From positions 17,877,471 to 17,941,470 of the forward strand of contig CM031622.1 in the NCBI GenBank assembly GCA_018398815.1: DNA of 64,000 nucleotides. Direction: 5' to 3'. A model generated the notes under the pieces. It worked only from the letters and a program-made list of their open reading frames with translations. It was not told the DNA's origin and did no database searches. Every line of letters starts with the position of its first letter. Positions within the stretch are counted from its first letter, which is position 1. Origin of the DNA: Conus ventricosus. Taxonomy: Eukaryota; Mollusca; Gastropoda; Neogastropoda; Conidae. The position numbers were made by a program, and so were the translations under genes. Below, in pieces: positions 35,397 through 46,925 of this stretch.

Positions 35397-35469
35397 CGCG
35401 GTATCCGTTAACAGATTGGCAGCAGGCTAAATGCTTAGGGTGCACCGGAACGAGGACAATCTTTGTTGT

Positions 35470-35540
35470 CATAATACAAACGTTCTGTATTTTTGTAACA
35501 CGAACGTTTTGTATTTTTATAACACAAACGTTCTGTATTT
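35470..35540. repeat. Short tandem repeat, 24 bp x 3
   Basis: Copies of AACACAAACGTTCTGTATTT plus TTAT. AACGTT is palindromic in two of the three. Confidence 0.85.
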
Positions 35541-35664
35541 CAAACCAGACTGGGCGGACGCCAGGTCTTGATGGTGGGTATAATTTTATGTCAACCCTCC
35601 CCCTCCCCCCCGCCCTCAGATGCTACACAAAGCATCTCAGTCGTAGCCTTTTTCTTTGTTTCTT

Positions 35665-35720
35665 TTTTGCCTCCCCCCCCCCCCCTCTTCATCCCTCCCT
35701 CTTCCCCCTTTCCCCATTCT
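35665..35720. repeat. C-rich tract
   Basis: C-runs and CT-rich DNA, simple sequence. Confidence 0.8.
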
Positions 35721-35771
35721 AAGGTGACCATTTCCAAGATGTCTGTGGAAGATTCAAAACAGTCACAAGCC

Positions 35772-35852
35772 TACCATATATACCCCTAACATTTACCATA
35801 TATACCCCTAACATTTACCATATATACCCCTAACATTTACCATAATACCTAA
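35772..35852. repeat. Short tandem repeat, 22 bp x 4
   Basis: TACCATATATACCCCTAACA plus TT, repeated. The last copy carries deletions. Confidence 0.9.
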
Positions 35853-35923
35853 CATTACATAAATTAAAACCCTAACGTTGCAGCCTCATGAAATGATGAA
35901 AAAGTGACTATCAATAGTAGTAT

Positions 35924-35927
<4 letters not shown>

Positions 35928-36003
<76 letters not shown>

Positions 36004-36046
36004 AGAGCATATATATATATATAAATTATATATATATATATATATA

Positions 36047-36107
<61 letters not shown>
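35928..36107. repeat. (CT)n-(TA)n microsatellite
   Basis: CT for about 48 bp passes directly into TA for about 130 bp. An interruption near 36002-36050 is self-complementary (TATATAATTTATATATA). Confidence 0.95.
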
Positions 36108-36109
<2 letters not shown>

Positions 36110-36110
<1 letters not shown>

Positions 36111-36495
36111 TGTATTGAAGACTGAGAGAATGATCATCAGTTGCACACATTTCTGTCACAGTAGGATAGACACTGGAACTGATGCACGCTCTGCAACATG
36201 CGCTTACCTTACTCTCCCCTCCCCCCCCCCCCCCCCCCTCCTTTTGTGAGACTTCTGAATTCACAACGGGCTTCTTTCTTTATTTCCATCTTTCTTTTTG
36301 GGTGTGTTTGTCTGTTTGTTTTATTTTTTAAAAGCTGTGTTGGGTGCACAATACAACACCGTCACTCAGTCGCCATATGGCCTGTGATTGTGTTCACCGA
36401 ATTTTCCCGTGTGAGCGCTCTTCAGCCACAACACAGCGAAGATTTATTTCGGTTCGATACTACCACAGAGTAGAATCGTGTGAGGCGAGCCTAAG
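36110..36495. other. Unique intergenic DNA with a poly-C run
   Basis: About 18 C near 36220-36238. No gene is supported. Confidence 0.5.
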
Positions 36496-36628
36496 ACAAA
36501 GCAGTCTGCTCTGTTTCTGTCGTCAGACAAAGCAGTAGGCTGTGTTTCTGTCGTCGTCAGACAAAGCAGTAGGCTGTGTTTCTGTCGTCGTCAGACAAAG
36601 CAGTAGGCTGTGTTTCTGTCGTCGTCGA
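36496..36628. repeat. Short tandem repeat, 34 bp x 4
   Basis: Copies of CAGACAAAGCAGTAGGCTGT plus GTTTCTGTCGTCGT. Confidence 0.9.
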
Positions 36629-36645
36629 GCGGGCAGACTACCGCC

Positions 36646-36725
36646 CGGTGTGCTGGATGTTTAGTCATGTCTCAATCACTGTGCCGCCCAATGTGCTGGA
36701 TGTTTAGTCATGTCTCAATCACCGT
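36646..36725. repeat. Direct pair, 45-bp period
   Basis: GTGCTGGATGTTTAGTCATG plus TCTCAATCAC occurs twice, at about 36648 and 36693. Confidence 0.88.
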
Positions 36726-37143
36726 GCGAAATACCGTTGAACCGGAATCAAAATCACCGGGCATAGCTTAACACCTGATCAACCATCCACCGCAGCGCCG
36801 CCTAATTAACGGGAACGCGCTCACCTCATGCCTATGCATGAGCACGATCGACACACCGCGGTCAAGACTCTACCTCGTCCCTCCCCCCCACCCCCCACGC
36901 CATCCGCTTCTCTGTCCCTCCCTCCTCGTGCTCCACAGGTGGCGGGGCGTCATCATTTGGATGACGTCATCTGTTGGCGGCAGCGTCCTCGCGTCTTCCG
37001 GTCCCCTTCCTCCTCGCCTCCCCCCCCCCCCCCCCCCCCCCCCCACCTCGTCCCTTCCTCTTTTCACCTTCACTTCCCCACAGGTAGATAGGGACTGCAG
37101 AGCTCGACAGATTTGATTCCCACACCAACTTTGATCATGGGGA

Positions 37144-37145
<2 letters not shown>
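36726..37145. other. Unique DNA with poly-C and a CRE-like word
   Basis: TGACGTCA occurs at 36962-36969, and about 25 C at 37020-37044. No gene is supported. Confidence 0.5.

Positions 37146-37203
<58 letters not shown>
37146..37203. repeat. (TTA)n microsatellite
   Basis: About 19 trinucleotide copies, near perfect. Confidence 0.95.
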
Positions 37204-37205
<2 letters not shown>

Positions 37206-37543
37206 TTCATACTTTCGGAAATACGCTTACAGGAAATGTTGCTCACATCGAGTAAGGCTATGATTGTTTTGTACTAAACCGCCAAACTTAAAAATCAACG
37301 TATTGCTCAATGTGACTATAGACCCGCTTTCCCTAGAGACAGCGTGTGTCCATAATTGGCCCCATCTGTTTTTTTTTCTGTCTGTATTGATGCTTGTTCA
37401 CTTGTCAAAGTGGAGTTTTCTACAGACTCTGACTACTGCAGGTTCTTCTCTGTGTGCAGTATTCAATCTACGACTGAAACTCAGACCAGATCACAATTTA
37501 AAGTGCTGTGGAAATGGGGAATTTAAAAAAAGTGAAAGAGAGG

Positions 37544-37690
37544 GGGGACACACACACACACACACACACAGAAACAAGCGTGAGAGAGGGGTGGGACAGA
37601 GAGGGAGAGAGAGGGAGGGAGAGGAAGAAAAGAAGAAGAAGAAGATAAAGAAGAAGGAAGAGAGAGAGAGAGAAAAAAAGGACCGGCCGA
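37544..37690. repeat. (CA)n and purine-rich tract
   Basis: A short CA run passes into GA/GAA-rich DNA. The long lysine-glutamate frame across it is low-complexity shadow. Confidence 0.9.
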
Positions 37691-37822
37691 AAAAAGAAAC
37701 GACAAAGAAAAACGCGCCTACTCCACTCGAAACCCCCAGTCGAAGGTATTGTCCCGTAGGGCAGCCCACGCCTTTTTGCTTTCAGTCGGGGTTACCTGTA
37801 TTGGTTACTGTTTGTCCCTGTG

Positions 37823-37980
37823 TTTTTGTGACTACGCTCACCACCAGAAAGGCTGTGCCGCTGTGCCAGTCTTCAATGAATGTTCAAAACTTTGTGACTA
37901 CGCTCACCACCAGAAAGGCTGTGCCACTGTGCCAGTCTGGCTGTGCCACTGTGCCAGTCTTCAATGAATGTTCAAAACTG
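37823..37980. repeat. Direct pair, 66-bp period
   Basis: TGACTACGCTCACCACCAGA plus AAGGCTGTGCC occurs twice, and CAGTCTTCAATGAATGTTCA also twice. A GTCTGGCTGTGCCACTGTGC insertion makes the second copy longer. Confidence 0.88.
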
Positions 37981-38103
37981 TGTCTGGTCATTTCTCCAGG
38001 TGTCGTTGCTGTATTCATGTCTCAGATACCCAGACCAGCTGGGCAAGCTGGGAACCTCCTTTCTGGGGAGAGGTCTGCTTGTTCGTTCTCCGTGCTCTGT
38101 GTT

Positions 38104-38340
38104 GGCCTGTCTGACTCAGTGTCGTCAGCAGCATTCATCTGGAGTTATGGGCCTGTCTGACTCAGTGTCGTCAGCAGCATTCATCTGGAGTTACGGGCCT
38201 GTCTGACTCAGTGTCGTCAGCAGCATTCATCTGGAGTTACGGGCATGTCTGACTCAGTGTCGTCAGCAGCATTCATCTGGAGTTACGGGCATGTCTGACT
38301 CAGTGTCGTCAGCAGCATTCATCTGGAGTTACGGGCCTGC
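38104..38340. repeat. Minisatellite, 46-bp unit, 5 copies
   Basis: Unit: GGCCTGTCTGACTCAGTGTC plus GTCAGCAGCATTCATCTGGA plus GTTACG. Two units carry GGCATG in place of GGCCTG. Confidence 0.94.
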
Positions 38341-38489
38341 AATCATTTCATCATGGCAGCAGGAGCTACCCTAATTATTTGTTACTTACTATCCTTGCCT
38401 CATTTAGAATTCCTTTCTATATTTTTTTAAACATTGCAGCTAAAACTGAATCAAACAAATCAGCCATGGGTTTGCTACTCTCTTCACGT

Positions 38490-38493
38490 TGTG

Positions 38494-38524
<31 letters not shown>

Positions 38525-38526
38525 TG

Positions 38527-38578
<52 letters not shown>

Positions 38579-38583
38579 AGCGA

Positions 38584-38619
<36 letters not shown>

Positions 38620-38634
38620 ACGCGCGCGCGCCCC
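38490..38634. repeat. (GT)n-(GCGT)n microsatellite
   Basis: GT for about 30 bp, then GCGT/GTGC tetranucleotides to about 38618, ending in CGCGCGCGC. Alternating purine-pyrimidine favours Z-DNA. Confidence 0.95.
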
Positions 38635-38675
38635 AAAACAGGTTTTTGTACTTTGCTCGTTCCAAAAGTTTTGTT

Positions 38676-39110
38676 TCAATTGTCCCGGGATAGGGGAGAG
38701 AACCGGGCAGGGCAGAGGGAGGGGAAATTGTCCTGGGATAGGGGAGAGAACCGGGCAGGGCAGAGGGAGGGGAAATTGTCCCGGGATAGGGGAGAGAACC
38801 GGGCAGGGCAGAGGGAGGGGAAATTGTCCCGGGATAGGGGAGAGAACCGGGCAGGGCAGAGGGAGGGGAAATTGTCCCGGGATAGGGGGGAGAACCGGGC
38901 AGGCCAGAGGGAGGGGAAATTGTCCCGGGATAGGGGAGAGAACCGGGCAGGGCAGAGGGAGGGGAAATTGTCCCGGGATAGGGGAGAGAACCGGGCAGGG
39001 CAGAGGGAGGGGAAATTGTCCCGGGATAGGGGAGAGAACCGGGCAGGGCAGAGGGAGGGGAAATTGTCCCGGGATAGGGGAGAGAACCGGGCAGGGCAGA
39101 GGGAGGGGAA
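38676..39110. repeat. Minisatellite, 48-bp G-rich unit, 9 copies
   Basis: Unit: GGGAAATTGTCCCGGGATAG plus GGGAGAGAACCGGGCAGGGC plus AGAGGGAG. The 48-bp period keeps several frames open on both strands. Copies are almost identical, so the array is recent or homogenised. G-runs on the plus strand allow quadruplexes. Confidence 0.95.
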
Positions 39111-39885
39111 GGTGGGGAAGGAGAGGGGGGCCAGAAAGAAAAAAAAAATCAAGCCTACAAAACTGCAACCACCACGGCCCTAACAACAAGAAGAATGAAA
39201 GCACTTTGGTCATAGTGCGACTATAATCAGAAATGTTATCATGACGTCAATGAAGCCCGTTTTGTGGAACGCCTCGTGGACTAGTAATACTGCTGCTGCT
39301 ACCAACTGTAGGAGTTTTCTTATGTTTATGATATAGAGACTTTTTGATACAATTGGAATGTTTGGTTTTCATCAGGCGTCTATGTTATTCTTTCAAATAA
39401 ACAAATAAAAACATATCTTAAGATGTGTCTGTTACTCATTCATCTCAAACATTAAAACAACACTTCTGTTTATTATTATGGAAGTTGTAACAGTTGTTGC
39501 ATTTGCTTACTCACATATAACTATTCAATATTGTTGCACCTATGTGTGCGCGCAAACGAACAGGTTGTTTTCAATGTTGTCATTTGAGCGACCGGTTTAT
39601 TTGTTGGCTTTGTCTGATGCGTTTATTATTCATTCTATATATCTTTTGCGTCTTGGGCATTTTTGCCCTAGGTAAAGCACAAATAGACATTCGTTCAGAA
39701 CTAATTCATTCTGAAGGTGAAAAAAAAAAAAAACGTCACTTAGGGAGAAACCATGTTACTGCTATTGCAATCATTAGCGCCACCATAGCCATTCTATCAT
39801 TTCCGTTGTCATGATGACTTTTCTGAAAAAATCTAGCTGTGGTCATATTTTTCAGATCTTGGCGGCATACTATCATACCATCATA
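39111..39885. other. AT-rich unique DNA
   Basis: No gene is supported. TGACGTCA occurs at 39242-39249. Confidence 0.5.
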
Positions 39886-40170
39886 TCATCATCATCAACA
39901 GCAGCAGCAACAACAACAACATAATCATAATCATCACCATTACCATTCGGTTAAAATTTTCTTGTGTTGGCAGCATTTGAATTTATCATCAGCATCGTCG
40001 TTATGATGATGATGGATGATGATGATGATGATCATGATCATCATCATCATCATCGTTGTAATCATTATAATATGATTTTCTCGTCTACATCATCATCATC
40101 ATTGTAATCATTCTTGGTAGATTTCTCATCACCATCATCATCATCTTCATCATCATCATCATTGCAATCA
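39886..40170. repeat. Imperfect (ATC)n / (ATG)n tract
   Basis: CATCATCAT runs are broken by unique words. Near 40000-40055 the strand switches from GATGATGAT to CATCATCAT, making a self-complementary pair. Confidence 0.88.
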
Positions 40171-40822
40171 CTGTTATGAGATTTTCTTCATGATCGGTCT
40201 TTGCGAGGAGACAATAAGCCGAGGCCCCGAGTGCAGCTTGCACTTACCCCACATCACAGACCTCACTGCCACAACATGTCAAGGCAGGAACATGCACTTG
40301 GATCGGAAACAAAACAATTATGCAAACAGGAATCAAGTTCTTAAAACCCCAAACAATAAACACACAAACAAACGAAGAAACAGACAAACACTCCAACAAA
40401 CAAGCCATCATATAAATAAACAGACAAGCAATGAAAAAAAAAAGAAGAAAAAAAAAGAAGAAGAAAGAAAGAAAAAGGTGGAAGCTTTGTACTATAGCGA
40501 CGCGATCTCCTTTCGAGGAGATAATCCCGAATTTCACAGAATCAAATCTGTTGTGATGGTGAAGACACATAATGCAATATACATTTATGCCAACTTCCTG
40601 AAGACAGAATAAAAGACGACAAAAAATGACGGTGGTAATGGAGAGGAATAGAGGGCACAATGGGAGGTGGGAAAAAGGTAGTGTTCTCTAACGTCTGTTT
40701 CACATCGCAAAACGATAGATCCGCGGCTGTCAAATATATGGTCAACACGTTTTCATTCAAATTTCATACTATCGGTGGAAAAAAAAAGACATGAAGATGG
40801 CGTCCGGAAGATTATCTGCGGC

Positions 40823-40825
<3 letters not shown>
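40171..40825. other. Unique DNA with A-rich stretch
   Basis: An A/G-rich run at 40434-40475. The lysine-rich frame through it is low complexity. I see no gene. Confidence 0.5.
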
Positions 40826-40878
<53 letters not shown>

Positions 40879-40885
40879 ATATTCA
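40826..40885. repeat. (TA)n microsatellite, left flank of foldback element
   Basis: The TA tract is itself framed by TTGAATATAT and ATATATTCAA, so it can form a hairpin. Confidence 0.93.
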
Positions 40886-40887
40886 AT

Positions 40888-41527
40888 TATAAACAAATCT
40901 TGCTCTTATGTCTTAGATTGAAGAAATAGGGGGAGATAAGCATTCATATCTGCAGTGGCAGATTATTCTGCCTAACTAACAGTATGTGCTTGTGTGGGTG
41001 AATGGGGAAAATAAAATAAATGCTTCTCAAAATGAGCCTTCAGAAAGCTTATAGTCTCCAAGGGGGAGACGATCTCCAATGGGGAGAAAAACCCACTAAC
41101 ATATAACTCCTGGTCAGATACCGATATTTCGAAACCTGATTGTTTCTCCTCAGTGACCGCGGAAAGTGGTAATTTGATTCCTCTGCCTTTTCGGTTTTAA
41201 GAAGAATGCTATCCCAGAAAAAGCTGGTGTGCAATACCGTAGTATGCTCGTTGAGTTTTCAAAAAACCAACCAAAGGTGCCACCTAAGAAGCAAAAGAAA
41301 ATCATGAAAGAGCGAAACAAGCTACATTTTTCTTGTGAAAAGTAGAAAATATAAAAAGATAACCTCTTAAGACACAAGTGCTGAGGGCTAGTTCCTGGAA
41401 TGAATCCACAAGGGACTAAATTACAATAAACTAATAAATTCCAAGGATAAATACCGCACCATTCCACTGCAGATATGAATGCTTATCTCCCCCTATTTCT
41501 TCAATCTAAGACATAAGAGCAAGCTTT

Positions 41528-41534
<7 letters not shown>
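40888..41534. mobile_element. Foldback/MITE-like element with 68-bp terminal inverted repeats
   Basis: 40891-40958 and the reverse complement of 41464-41531 match at 67 of 68 positions by eye. Both ends carry AAACAAA outward and CTGCAGTGG inward. (TA)n tracts border both sides, consistent with insertion into TA. The interior of about 500 bp is AT-rich, carries an ORF-poor sequence and shows no transposase, so it would be non-autonomous. The very high similarity of the arms implies youth or a cruciform kept alike by conversion. An assembly foldback artefact is less likely, because the interior is not palindromic. Confidence 0.75.

Positions 41535-41595
<61 letters not shown>
41531..41595. repeat. 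(TA)n microsatellite, right flank of foldback element
   Basis: About 32 TA repeats directly after the right inverted repeat. Confidence 0.95.
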
Positions 41596-41597
<2 letters not shown>

Positions 41598-42270
41598 GAA
41601 ATCGGATGAAAAAAAGTTCAGTTGACATGCCTGAATATAATAAAATGCAGAGCAATATAATACAACACAATACAACACAATATAACACAATATTATACAA
41701 CACATTACGATATTAACCACAGGAGTTTCCCTGCCACCTAGATCCTCATCGCTGACCTAACCTAGTTAGCCCCATCCAGGTTACACGTCCACAGCGATCA
41801 CCAAGGGACCGCCCTCTCCGCAGCTCAGGGAGCTGGTGCCACAATTAGCAGAGGGGTCCTCGCGGACATCCTTCCCAGGTCACTGATGATAAGGTCCCAC
41901 CGCGCGGCCTGATAGGTCCCCGCTGAAGAGCGGAGGGCTACAAATTATAGTGTTAAGTTGTCAAGTGGCACTTTAATAACTGATCAAGATGGCGGCCTGG
42001 AGCTGTAGCGAGGGCAGGAAGGGAAGACCGGAAGGAGACGTCATCTGAGATGAGGGACCGAGAACGAGACTGAAAGTTGATTGAGTCCGCTGTTTAGTGA
42101 AGTGGGAGGTAACTCTCAGAGAGAGCAGGTCGTCGGGGGGAGACACACCTCCTCGTGCAAGGATGCAGTAGTCAATTGTTGACATTGTTTCACTTTGGTT
42201 TTTTCTATTTTTTTAATCGTTTTTTAATGCTATGGAAAAAACGCCAAACCCTGGGAGAGATTCTATTTGT
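41596..42270. other. Unique intergenic DNA
   Basis: No supported gene. It includes CAAGATGGCGGCC at 41986-41998, which equals a YY1-type word often found near metazoan start sites. The ATG there opens only 18 codons. Confidence 0.5.
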
Positions 42271-42482
42271 TGATTGTTTCATAATCTTTATGCGCAGACA
42301 CCGACAGAGCACACTGATTGTTTCATAATCTTTATGCGCAGACACCGACAGAGCACACTGATTGTTTCATAATCTTTATGCGCAGACACGACAAGCACGA
42401 TTGTTTCATATCTTAGCGCAGACGACGAGCACTGATTGTTTCATAATCTTTATGCGCAGACACCGACAGAGCACACTGATTT
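42271..42482. repeat. Minisatellite, 44-bp unit, 5 copies
   Basis: Unit: GATTGTTTCATAATCTTTAT plus GCGCAGACACCGACAGAGCA plus CACT. The fourth copy (42361-42430) has many scattered deletions while its neighbours are perfect, which looks like read error. Confidence 0.92.
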
Positions 42483-42777
42483 TTGTGACTTCGTTTAACA
42501 TTTCCTTGTTTATTCCGGATCTTTTGTCTTTTATTTCCAAAGTCACGCTTAACGTATAGCCTACTTTTTAATTAGTCAAAGAACCGGCACTTACGAAAGA
42601 GCAACAGAAATCTATCTCGGATCGATTCTCCGACAGGACGGACTCAGGAACAAGAATGAAAGTCGTAGCTGTATCCCTTTTATCCGTGACGAACATTTTT
42701 TTTTCTGAGCCATCCCACCTTCCCCACCCTCCCCACCTTCCATCCCAGTGATGTTGCTCCCAGTGATCTACCACCCC

Positions 42778-44252
42778 GCACACAACCACAGCCAGCCCCG
42801 TCCTCTGACAACCACAGCCAGCCTTGTCCTCTGTCAACCACAGCCAGCCTCGTCCTCTGACAACCACAGCCAGCCCCGTCCTCTGACAACCACAGCCAGC
42901 CCCGTCCTCTGACAACCACAGCCAGCCTCGTCCTCTGACAACCACAGCCAGCCCCGTCCTCTGACAACCACAGCCAGCCTCGTCCTCTGACAACCACAGC
43001 CAGCCCCGTCCTCTGACAACCACACCCAGCCTCGTCCTCTGACAACCACAGCCAGCCTCGTCCTCTGACAACCACAGCCAGCCTCGTCCTCTGACAACCA
43101 CAGCAAGCCTCGTCCTCTGACAACCACAGCACCGCCTCTGTACCTCTAGCACGCCACAACCACAGCCAGCCTTGTCCTCTGACAACCACAGCCAGCCTCG
43201 TCCTCTGACAACCACAGCCAGCCGTCCTCTGACAACCACAGCCAGCCTCGTCCTCTGACAACCACAAGCCTCCTCGACACCACAGCCAGCTCGTCCTCTG
43301 ACAACCACAGCCAGCCTCGTCCTCTGACAACCACAGCCAGCCTTGTCTTCTGACAACCACAGCCAGCCCCGTCCTCTGACAACCACAGCCAGCCCCGTCC
43401 TCTGACAACCACAGCCAGCCTTGTCTTCTGACAACCACAGCCAGCCCCGTCCTCTGACAACCACAGCCAGCCCCGTCCTCTGACAACCACAGCCAGCCTC
43501 GTCCTCTGACAACCACAGCCAGCCCCGTCCTCTGACAACCACAGCCAGCCCCGTCCTTGACAACCACAGCCAGCCGTCCTCTGACAACCACAGCCAGCCC
43601 CGTCCTCTGACAACCACAGCCAGCCCGTCCTCTGACAACCACAGCCAGCCTTGCTTCTGACAACCACAGCCAGCCCTCGTCCTCTGACAACCACAGCCAG
43701 CCCCGTCCTCTGACAACCACAGCCAGCCCCGTCCTCTGACAACCACAGCCAGCCTCGTCCTCTGACAACCACAGCCAGCCCGTCCTCTGACAACCACAGC
43801 CAGCCTCGTCCTCTGACAACCACAGCCAGCCTTGTCTCTCTGACAACCACAGCCAGCCTCGTCCTCTGACAACCACAGCCAGCCTTGTCTTCTGACAACC
43901 ACAGCCAGCCTGTCTCTGACAACCACAGCCAGCCTCGTCCTCTGACAACCACAGCCAGCCTTGTCTTCTGACAACCACAGCCAGCCTCGTCCTCTGACAA
44001 CACACAGCCCAGTCCTCTGAACCACCGCGCCATTCTGACAACCACAGCCAGCCTTCGTCCTCTGACACCACAGCCAGCCTCGTCCTCTGACAACCACAGC
44101 CAGCCTCGTCCTCTGACAACCACAGCCAGCCTCGTCCTCTGACAACCACAGCCAGCCTGTCCTCTGACAACCACAGCAGCCTTGCCTGCAACACAGCCAG
44201 CCTCGTCCTCTGACAACCACAGCCAGCCTTGTCCTCTGACAACCACAGCACC
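42778..44252. repeat. Minisatellite, 26-bp unit, about 57 copies
   Basis: Unit: GACAACCACAGCCAGCCTCG plus TCCTCT, with CCCCG, CTTG and TCTTCT variants. Very long minus-strand frames with a period of 26 residues are a by-product. Copies between 43980 and 44200 carry many small deletions. The right end passes into ACAGCACCAGCACTGGACAC. Confidence 0.95.
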
Positions 44253-44523
44253 AGCACTGGACACGGAGCAGCAGTGTCAGGCCGCCATGGGGCAGCTCAC
44301 CACAGAGCACACTACACCGCTGCCAGCTTGGTTTGGTGGTGTTCAGTGGTACCCGTTTTGATCGCACGTACCCAGGATAACCCCCTACTGAGTTCCCTAC
44401 TGGCAATAACAACTGCTTAATTGTAGAGCCAGTGTGAGTGAACGCCGCCCTCTGGAGGGCGCCACCACGTCCATCCAGCGACAACATCCGTATTGGCCAC
44501 TTCCACATGAACTCACCACGTGC
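44253..44523. other. Unique spacer between two arrays
   Basis: No gene or repeat is recognised. Confidence 0.5.
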
Positions 44524-46528
44524 ATGGAAGTGGAGAGAAGACTGAAAGTCAGTTGACCTCGGAGAGAAGACTGAAAGTCAGGTGATCATAGAGAGAAGAC
44601 TGAAAGTCAGGTGACCTCGGAGAGAAGACTGAAAGTCAGGTGATCATGGAGAGAAGACTGAAAGTCAGGTGACCTCGGAGAGAAGACTGAAAGTCAGGTG
44701 ACCACGGAGAGAAGACTGAAAGTCAGGTGATCATGGAGAGAAGACTGAAAGTCAGGTGATCATGGAGAGAAGACTGAAAGTCAGGTGACCACGGAGAGAA
44801 GACTGAAAGTCAGGTGACCATGTAGAGAAGACTGAAAGTCAGGTGACCACGGAGAGAAGACTGAAAGTCAGGTGATCATGGAGAGAAGACTGAAAGTCAG
44901 GTGACCACGGAGAGAAGACTGAAAGTCAGGTGACCTCGGAGAGAAGACTGAAAGTCAGGTGATCATGGAGAGAAGACTGAAAGTCAGGTGATCATGGAGA
45001 GAAGACTGAAAGTCAGGTGACCACGGAGAGAAGACTGAAAGTCAGGTGATCATGGAGAGAAGACTGAAAGTCAGGTGACCACGGAGAGAAGACTGAAAGT
45101 CAGGTGACCAAGAGAAGATTGAAAGTCAGGTGACCTCGGAGAGAAGACTGAAAGTCAGGTGACCTCGGAGAGAAGACTGAAAGTCAGGTGACCATGGAGA
45201 GAAGAGTGAAAGTCAGGTGACCTCGGAGAGAAGAGTGAAAGTCAGGTGACCACGGAGAGAAGAGTGAAAGTCAGGTGACCACGGAGAGAAGACGGAAAGT
45301 CAGGTGACCTCGGAGAGAAGACTGAAAGTCAGGTGATCATGGAGAGTAGACTGAAAGTCAGGTGAACTCGGAGAGAAGACTGAAAGTCAGGTGACCTCGG
45401 AGAGAAGACTGAAAGTCAGGTGACCTCGGAGAGAAGACGGAAAGTCACGTGACCACGGAGAGAAGATTGAAAGTCACGTGACCACGGAGAGAAGATTGAA
45501 AGTCACGTGACCACGGAGAGAAGACTGAAAGTCACGTGACCATGGAGAGAAGATTGAAAGTCACGTGACCACGGAGAGAAGACTGAAAGTCAGTGACCAT
45601 GGAGAGAAGATTGAAAGTCAGGTGACCTCGGAGAGAAGACTGAAAGTCAGGTGACCTCGGAGAGAAGACTGAAAGTCAGGTGACCATGGAGAGAAGACTA
45701 AAAGTCAGGTGACCTCGGAGAGAAGACTAAATGTCAGGTGACCATGGAGAGAAGACTAAAAGTCAGGTGACCTCGGAGAGAAGACTGAAAGTCATGTGAC
45801 CACGGAGAGAAGACTAAATGTCAGGTGACCATGGAGAGAAGACTAAATGTCAGGTGACCACGGAGAGAAGACTGAAAGTCAGGTGACCACGGAGAGAAGA
45901 CTAAATGTCAGGTGACCATGGAGAGAAGACTAAAAGTCAGGTGACCTCGGAGAGAAGACTGAAAGTCATGTGACCACGGAGAGAAGACTAAATGTCAGGT
46001 GACCATGGAGAGAAGACTAAATGTCAGGTGACCACGGAGAGAAGACTGAAAGTCAGGTGACCACGGAGAGAAGAGTGAAAGTCAGGTGACCTCGGAGAGA
46101 AGACTAAAAGTCAGGTGACCTCGGAGAGAAGACTGAAAGTCAGGTTACCTCGGAGAGAAGACTGAAAGTCAGGTGACCTCGGAGAGAAGAGTGAATGTCA
46201 GGTGACCTTGGAGAGAAGACTAAAAGTCAGGTGACCTCGGAGAGAAGACTGAAAGTCAGTGACCTCGGAGAGAAGACTGAAAGTCAGGTGACCACGGAGA
46301 GAAGACTGAAAGTCAGGTGACCTCGGAGAGAAGACTGAAAGTCAGGTGACCTCAGAGAGAAGACTGAAAGTCACGTGACCATGGAGAGAAGATTGAAAGT
46401 CAGGTGACCTCGGAGAGAAGACTAAATGTCAGGTGACCATGGAGAGAAGATTAAAAGTCAGGTGACCTCGGAGAGAAGAGTGAAAGTCAGGTGACCACGG
46501 AGAGAAGACTGAAAGTCAGGTGACCACG
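44524..46528. repeat. Minisatellite, 29-bp unit, about 69 copies
   Basis: Unit: GAGAAGACTGAAAGTCAGGT plus GACCACGGA. Variants are CCTCGGA, TCATGGA, CTAAATGTC and AGTCACGTGACC. The variants cluster in runs (for example CACGTGAC near 45440-45590), a sign of local duplication. There is a duplicated block of TAAATGTCAGGTGACCATGG units near 45720-46030. Confidence 0.95.
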
Positions 46529-46784
46529 CAAGCAGGATATGAAGGGCCACAAAAATTGAGACTTTTCTTATGTTGATAAAAGAAAATGAGAACAATCAAG
46601 ATGTTTACATGGAATTCCATTCTGGTCTGAGCCAGCACGGCAGGACTGAACTCTATGCTTCCTTTCATGGAACAGCACGGTTTTCACACGTCCCGAGAGA
46701 TACGGATACCTGCAGCGTTGATCCTAAAACTTAAGGAACAGTCTCAGAGCCACATCAAGTGGATCAAAACTCGACCGTGTGGTT
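46529..46784. other. Possible body of a SINE, or unique DNA
   Basis: Follows the tRNA-like head on the minus strand. Nothing recognisable by eye. Confidence 0.35.
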
Positions 46785-46925
46785 TCAGCCTCCACCCTGG
46801 GTAGAAGCCAGCAGAGGCCGAAAATCACAAATAAAGACCTGTGAAGGGGACTCAACCCCGCGGTCTTCCAGCCCCAGCCTGTGACAGCAACCGCTTAACC
46901 CCTGTGCCTCCTCCTCGGTGACTGA
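46785..46925 (-). mobile_element. tRNA-derived SINE-like head
   Basis: On the minus strand, GGCACAGGGGTTAAGCGGTT (box A region, 46889-46908) is followed about 40 nt later by GGGGTTGAGTCCCC (box B region, 46846-46859). The second is close to the Pol III B-box GGTTCRANTCC. Order and distance fit a tRNA promoter, but arm pairing is not fully kept, so this is a SINE or tRNA pseudogene rather than a functional tRNA. The tail and target duplication were not located. Confidence 0.6.

Noticed and set aside
37264..38160. 298-codon frame, possible gene
   Set aside because: The middle is lysine-glutamate low complexity from GA/GAA repeats and the rest is tandemly duplicated DNA. No recognisable domain.
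38434..39226. Three overlapping long frames
   Set aside because: They come from GCGT microsatellite plus the 48-bp array. No unique protein sequence.
40190..40612. 140-codon frame
   Set aside because: An A-rich, lysine-heavy tail and no domain; it looks like chance.
41986..41998. Promoter with YY1 word and start codon
   Set aside because: The open frame is only 18 codons, and a 13-bp match alone does not support a promoter.
42568..44508. 646-codon and 525-codon minus-strand frames
   Set aside because: They translate the 26-bp array in two frames at once. A real gene would not be open in several frames with the same period.
46846..46908. Functional tRNA gene on the minus strand
   Set aside because: Boxes A and B are present, but I could not pair all four arms. 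It fits a SINE head better.
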